Below are positions 40,723 to 44,359 of a DNA stretch of 44,359 nucleotides, piece by piece (the first letter of the stretch is position 1; each line of letters opens with the position of its first letter). The notes beneath the pieces are model-generated. The model did not search any database and had not been told where the DNA came from. It worked only from the letters and a program-made list of their open reading frames with translations. This DNA is from Bordetella parapertussis. Its GTDB lineage: Bacteria > Pseudomonadota > Gammaproteobacteria > Burkholderiales > Burkholderiaceae_C. The stretch is taken from NCBI GenBank assembly GCA_945888535.1, contig CAMDAN010000009.1, positions 1 through 44,359 of the forward strand. The letters are read 5' to 3'. The position numbers and the translations under genes were made by a program.

Positions 40723-41732
40723 TACCGCATAACAGTCCAACACTCGGCGCGGCTGAAAAGGCGGCAGTTGACCGCGTGCTGGATATTCAATGGGTCGCCC
40801 AAGGGCGTGAAGTCAAGGCATTTGAAAATGAATTGTGCGAATACTTGGGGGTACCTGACGGGCATGCGCTGCTGGTGTCCAGCGGGACTTCAGCGTTGTA
40901 TCTTGCATTGTTGGCGCTAAATGCGCGCGGTAAGAAAGTCGGGTTGCCCGTCTACGTTTGTTCGGCTGTTCGCAATGCCATTGGGATGATTGGTGCCGAA
41001 TGTGCCTACCTTGACTGCGCGCCGGATAGTCCGAATTTGGATCGTGACGCAGTACCAGAATCTGGTGCAGACATTCTTGTTGCACCTTCGATGTTTGGTA
41101 TACCTGCGAAGCTACCGGCGGATGGAAATGTTGCAGTTATCGAGGACATAGCGCAGGCATTGGGGTCAAAGGTTGGCGCAGTTTATGCGGGTTTGCGGGG
41201 CAGCATCGGAGTCTGCTCGTTTTATGCCACAAAACTCATCACAACCGGTGGGCAGGGTGGAGCGCTGATCAGTAAAGACAAAAGCATCATCGACCAAATC
41301 CGGGATTATCGGGAATTCGATTCCCGGCGGGATCAAAAGCTACGTTTCAATTTCCAGATGACGGATCTGCAGGCTTCCGTCGGGCGGACCCAGCTTTCAA
41401 GAATGCCAGAATTCCTGCGCTTGCGCGAGAATGTATTCGAAATCTATAAATACGCAGGCTTGCCAATGCTCGAAGACAAAGGCAGCAATATTGCCGCCGT
41501 CCGCTATCGGGCCGTAATGCGGTGCGCTGAGCCCGAATCGCTGATAAGTACACTGGGTGCTCAGGGCATTCGGGCAATAGTTCCCATCGAAGATTGGGAG
41601 TTGTTGGATGCTTCGGACGCGCACCACAATGCAAAAGCGCTGACTCGAAGTACGGTCTCATTGCCGATCTATCCATCACTTTCAGAGCAAGACGCAAAAC
41701 GAATCGCACAGGTGGCCAGGGCATTCGCATGA
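40719..41732 (+). CDS. DegT/DnrJ/EryC1 family aminotransferase
   Basis: The 337-aa PLP enzyme probably adds an amino group to a nucleotide keto-sugar. It starts at GTG inside the previous stop. The PLP Lys lies in SFYATKLITTGGQGGAL, with VIEDIAQALGSK ahead of it, and the end has RSTVSLPIYPSLSEQDA. It is a second aminotransferase in addition to PseC, which implies a further amino-sugar or a different keto-sugar substrate. Confidence 0.88.
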   Translation: MIPHNSPTLGAAEKAAVDRVLDIQWVAQGREVKAFENELCEYLGVPDGHALLVSSGTSALYLALLALNARGKKVGLPVYVCSAVRNAIGMIGAECAYLDCAPDSPNLDRDAVPESGADILVAPSMFGIPAKLPADGNVAVIEDIAQALGSKVGAVYAGLRGSIGVCSFYATKLITTGGQGGALISKDKSIIDQIRDYREFDSRRDQKLRFNFQMTDLQASVGRTQLSRMPEFLRLRENVFEIYKYAGLPMLEDKGSNIAAVRYRAVMRCAEPESLISTLGAQGIRAIVPIEDWELLDASDAHHNAKALTRSTVSLPIYPSLSEQDAKRIAQVARAFA

Positions 41733-42427
41733 TATTGACTGCACATCAACCGGTATACCTGCCATGGCTGGGACTATTCCATAAAATAGCCATCGCTGAT
41801 GAGTTCTGCATATTCGATATTGCACAGTATCAGACCAAGGATTTCAATGCGCGGAACCGCATTAAAACGAATACTGGACCGATTTGGCTGTCGGTGCCGA
41901 TTGAATCAAAGAATCACTTCGAAAAAAAGCTAAGTGATGTAAAAATCATCAACAACGGCTGGAATAAGAAGCACTTCAAGTCAATAGACTTGGCGTACCG
42001 GAAGTCGCCATTTTACTCAGACTATATCGGGGCCATTGAGCGCATGTTGATGAGGCGTGAGTATGAGTATTTGGCGGACCTGAATTTGGCAACACTTGAA
42101 TTCGGATTGAATTCTCTCGGGATAGATGTTCCCATCGTGACTGCCAGTCACTATGAGTTCCAGGGTAGCAAGTCGGATCTTGTTCTGGATATGTGCAAGC
42201 AGTTGAAGGCTGATGATTATATTTTTGGCTCACAAGGAAAAGATTATGCCGACGTGCAATCTTTCCAGAATGGCGGAATTCGACCCCATTTCCAGGATTA
42301 CGTCCATCCCACGTACCCTCAGTTGCACGGCGAATTTGAACCCTACATGTCGATCGTAGATTTGCTGTTCAACGTGGGGAAAGACTCGTTTGCCGTCCTG
42401 ATGTCCGGCAATATTGAATCCATTTAA
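41729..42427 (+). CDS. WbqC family protein
   Basis: The 232-aa protein begins MILTAHQPVYLPWLGLFHKIAIADEF, the family signature, and continues with IFDIAQYQTKDFNARNRIKTN and WLSVPI. The WbqC family occurs in O-antigen and amino-sugar clusters, and its biochemistry is unsettled. The start lies in an ATGA overlap with the aminotransferase, and the two may act on the same substrate. Confidence 0.85.
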   Translation: MILTAHQPVYLPWLGLFHKIAIADEFCIFDIAQYQTKDFNARNRIKTNTGPIWLSVPIESKNHFEKKLSDVKIINNGWNKKHFKSIDLAYRKSPFYSDYIGAIERMLMRREYEYLADLNLATLEFGLNSLGIDVPIVTASHYEFQGSKSDLVLDMCKQLKADDYIFGSQGKDYADVQSFQNGGIRPHFQDYVHPTYPQLHGEFEPYMSIVDLLFNVGKDSFAVLMSGNIESI

Positions 42428-42462
42428 ATTTTGTGTTGGTTTAACTTTATAAAGAGAATATT

Positions 42463-43149
42463 ATGAGCTTTCAAAATAGCCCATGCGCAGTGGATAAAAA
42501 GCTGGCAAATTTTTCGAAATATGTGCGTCGCCAGAATATCGCGCGGTTTCTGGTGCAGGTTGAATTATTCAAATTACAGCTGCCGGTCAAAGGCAGCATC
42601 GTCGAATGTGGCGTGCATCATGGTGGCGGCGTAATGACATGGTCTAAACTCTTGACAACGCACGAACCATACAACTACCACCGCAAGATCATTGGATTTG
42701 ATACTTTTGAAGGCTTTCCCCACGTGGCAGAAATTGATGTCAAGAATCACCCCGACGTCAAGGAAGGAATGTTTGCAGAAGAATACAATATCTTTGACGA
42801 ATTGAATTCCTGCATCGCTGAATATGATGAAAACCGATTCCTGAATCACATCCAGAAAATCGAACTGGTTAAGGGCGATGCGAACCTCACGATCCCCGAG
42901 TATGTTGAAAAAAATCCCCACCTGCTCGTGTCAATGCTTTACCTGGATTTCGATGTATACGAACCGACGGTCAAGGCGCTGCGCACACTCTTGCCAAGAA
43001 TGCCCAAAGGTGCAGTACTTGCATTCGATGAGGTAAACAATCCCGACTGGCCTGGCGAAACGATGGCAATGCTTGAAGAGTTGAATATCCGGGACTGTCA
43101 GTTGCGCAGCTTCGAATTTGAACCAAACATCAGTTATTTGGTGTTGTAA
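42463..43149 (+). CDS. TylF/MycF-type O-methyltransferase
   Basis: The 228-aa protein has a SAM pocket (SIVECGVHHGGGVMTWSKLL), then IIGFDTFEGFP and a metal-binding Asp set in MLYLDFDVYEPT and AFDEVNNPDWPGE. These are features of the Mg-dependent macrocin O-methyltransferase family, which methylates sugar hydroxyls. The gene has its own leader of 35 bp with AAAGAGAA upstream, and is followed directly by another methyltransferase. Confidence 0.85.
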   Translation: MSFQNSPCAVDKKLANFSKYVRRQNIARFLVQVELFKLQLPVKGSIVECGVHHGGGVMTWSKLLTTHEPYNYHRKIIGFDTFEGFPHVAEIDVKNHPDVKEGMFAEEYNIFDELNSCIAEYDENRFLNHIQKIELVKGDANLTIPEYVEKNPHLLVSMLYLDFDVYEPTVKALRTLLPRMPKGAVLAFDEVNNPDWPGETMAMLEELNIRDCQLRSFEFEPNISYLVL

Positions 43150-43818
43150 ATGGCTTACTCGAAGCAATGGGACAACGTGTACCAGCAGGGTAGCAACCTG
43201 TCAATATGGCCCTGGTCAGACTTGGTCAGTTATGTCTACCGTTATGCACCAATCAAAAGCAGCGAAACAAAAGTCCTTGAGATAGGGTTCGGAGCCGGCG
43301 CCAATATCCCGTTTTTCAGGACGCTGGGCGTCGGCTATTTGGGTATTGAAGGCAGTGATGCCATTGCAAGCAAAGTGCGCGAGCGCTACCCCGACTGGAG
43401 CCCTAACCTGATTACAGGTGATTTCATAGAACACCGCTACGGCGGTAAATATGACCTGGTCGTGGACAGGAGTTCCATGACGCATAACGATACGGGCGCC
43501 ATCCTTCGAGGCTTGCGGAACATCAGTGAAGCGATGGCGGAGAACGCCAAATATATCGGCATAGACTGGTTCTCAATCTTGCACTCCGGTTTCTCTCTGG
43601 GTGAGGTGGTGGACGAGCATACCAAGTGCAACATTGCTGACGGGCAGTTCCATGGGGTAGGAAAGGTTCACTTTTCCGATGAGCGGCATCTCATTGAATT
43701 GTTTCAGGCGTCCGGATTGCGCATAACAAGACTGGAGCATAAGGAAGTTCACAGCATGGTTCCGGAAACCGGGCAGGTGTTTGCTTCCTGGAACCTGGTC
43801 GCTGAAAAGATGGTCTAG
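43150..43818 (+). CDS. Class I SAM-dependent methyltransferase
   Basis: The 222-aa protein has motif I VLEIGFGAGANIPFF (residues about 39-53), an acidic residue in YLGIEGSDAIASK, and YDLVVDRSSMTHND as the later strand, so it folds as a Rossmann methyltransferase. Its target is unknown. It begins directly after the TylF-type gene stop (TAA-ATG). Confidence 0.82.
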   Translation: MAYSKQWDNVYQQGSNLSIWPWSDLVSYVYRYAPIKSSETKVLEIGFGAGANIPFFRTLGVGYLGIEGSDAIASKVRERYPDWSPNLITGDFIEHRYGGKYDLVVDRSSMTHNDTGAILRGLRNISEAMAENAKYIGIDWFSILHSGFSLGEVVDEHTKCNIADGQFHGVGKVHFSDERHLIELFQASGLRITRLEHKEVHSMVPETGQVFASWNLVAEKMV

Positions 43819-43839
43819 CCATTATCGGCCGGCTATATT

Positions 43840-44359
43840 TTGCGTAAAAACATCTTTTTCCTGCGACTCGACTGGCTCACGCTGCTGCCAATGGTCCTGT
43901 TTCGGATTTTGGGTTACCGTGCCTGGTTCTTCGATGCATCTGATTATTTCAAGGACGCTGCCCGTATTGAGGAGTATGCAAAGTGGGATGTACTGTGGCT
44001 GAACCATCATGACCATGGAGTGTCGTTTAGCGCCGGTGAGTTTGAGAGGAACCTTCGCATCCAGTCGGACAAGATCGTCTTGAATCTGTGTGGCTTGGAA
44101 AGTTTTCGGCGGCTGTCCAAGGCCATGCAAAGCCAGGAACTTGAGGCGGTCCTCTTCCAAAAGGTGTTTGCAAAGATATTCAAGCCACTGGAGCTGATCT
44201 ATCTTTCAAGAGCGGCCGTGCCTGGGCGGGAGCCGATCTATTTGTGGTTTCCCAATACGCTGATTACGCGTCGGTTATTGGACTCCTATACGGATGTCAG
44301 GAATAATTGTCCGAGGGTAGTGGCTAGTATCGACTGGACAATTCTTTTGCTGGAGCGGA
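43840..44359 (+). CDS. Glycan-locus protein, 3' end beyond window
   Basis: An open frame runs from after the methyltransferase stop to the right edge. No ATG lies near the methyltransferase stop; TTG at 43840 or an ATG near 43890 are candidate starts. The protein has a hydrophobic N-terminus (WLTLLPMVLFRILGYRAWFF), then EEYAKWDVLWLNHHDHG and FPNTLITRRLLDSY. The family is not recognised. Context suggests glycan synthesis or transfer, but this is not supported by motif. Confidence 0.45.
   Translation, partial: MRKNIFFLRLDWLTLLPMVLFRILGYRAWFFDASDYFKDAARIEEYAKWDVLWLNHHDHGVSFSAGEFERNLRIQSDKIVLNLCGLESFRRLSKAMQSQELEAVLFQKVFAKIFKPLELIYLSRAAVPGREPIYLWFPNTLITRRLLDSYTDVRNNCPRVVASIDWTILLLER

Noticed and set aside
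1..44359. CRISPR arrays and insertion sequences
   Set aside because: No regularly spaced repeats and no transposase-like proteins were seen on either strand.

Overview
The window is a chromosomal segment of a betaproteobacterium of the order Burkholderiales, most likely a Comamonadaceae-type freshwater lineage. This rests on the order of the caa3/aa3 oxidase cluster (coxB, coxA, a 36-aa assembly peptide, ctaG, a DUF2970 gene, coxC, then DUF2909, SURF1, a SCO-like gene, ctaA, ctaB, SCO1), on rpoH convergent with that cluster, and on DUF1840, DUF1841 and PHA-granule families typical of the order. The species cannot be named from the sequence.

Region 1 (1-6870). A plsC-like acyltransferase is folded back on itself at the window edge: its upstream half lies on the minus strand and its downstream half on the plus strand. 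Next comes a 6.3-kb integrative element (531-6813) inserted in the 3' end of tRNA-Arg(CCT). It is bounded by an 18-bp direct repeat and carries a tyrosine recombinase, duplicated TGTCCCGTG arm-type sites at both ends, and little-known cargo. The most striking cargo is a 338-residue protein that looks like a stripped-down family A polymerase core.

Region 2 (6884-16634). Mostly chromosomal genes. One minus-strand operon holds an orphan ParA ATPase, a coiled-coil protein, a two-helix membrane protein and an EamA transporter. A second holds a MoxR ATPase, a small membrane protein, a GNAT acetyltransferase and a CoxE-type VWA protein. A cytochrome c4-like protein, DUF1841, MaoC, TrmL, ComF and a BioC-like protein follow.

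Region 3 (16635-26989). This is the complete terminal oxidase module: structural subunits, Cu insertion (CtaG, SCO), heme A synthesis (CtaB then CtaA) and assembly (SURF1). An FNR-like palindrome sits at the putative operon promoter. rpoH closes the region and has a CIRCE-like operator over its promoter.

Region 4 (27022-29218). Two toxin-antitoxin modules (MntA/HepT and Phd/RelE) flank a DUF1840 gene, followed by a PHA-granule protein.

Region 5 (29261-44359). A surface-glycan locus: manC, an RfaH-family antiterminator with an ops element just downstream, a MarR-type EPS regulator, galE, an ABC flippase, and a pseudaminic-acid-like set (pseC, pseF, pseG, pseI) that lacks pseB and pseH but includes a PIG-L deacetylase, a hexapeptide acyltransferase, a second aminotransferase, a WbqC protein and two methyltransferases. 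Base composition changes sharply from gene to gene, which suggests mosaic acquisition. The locus runs off the right edge.
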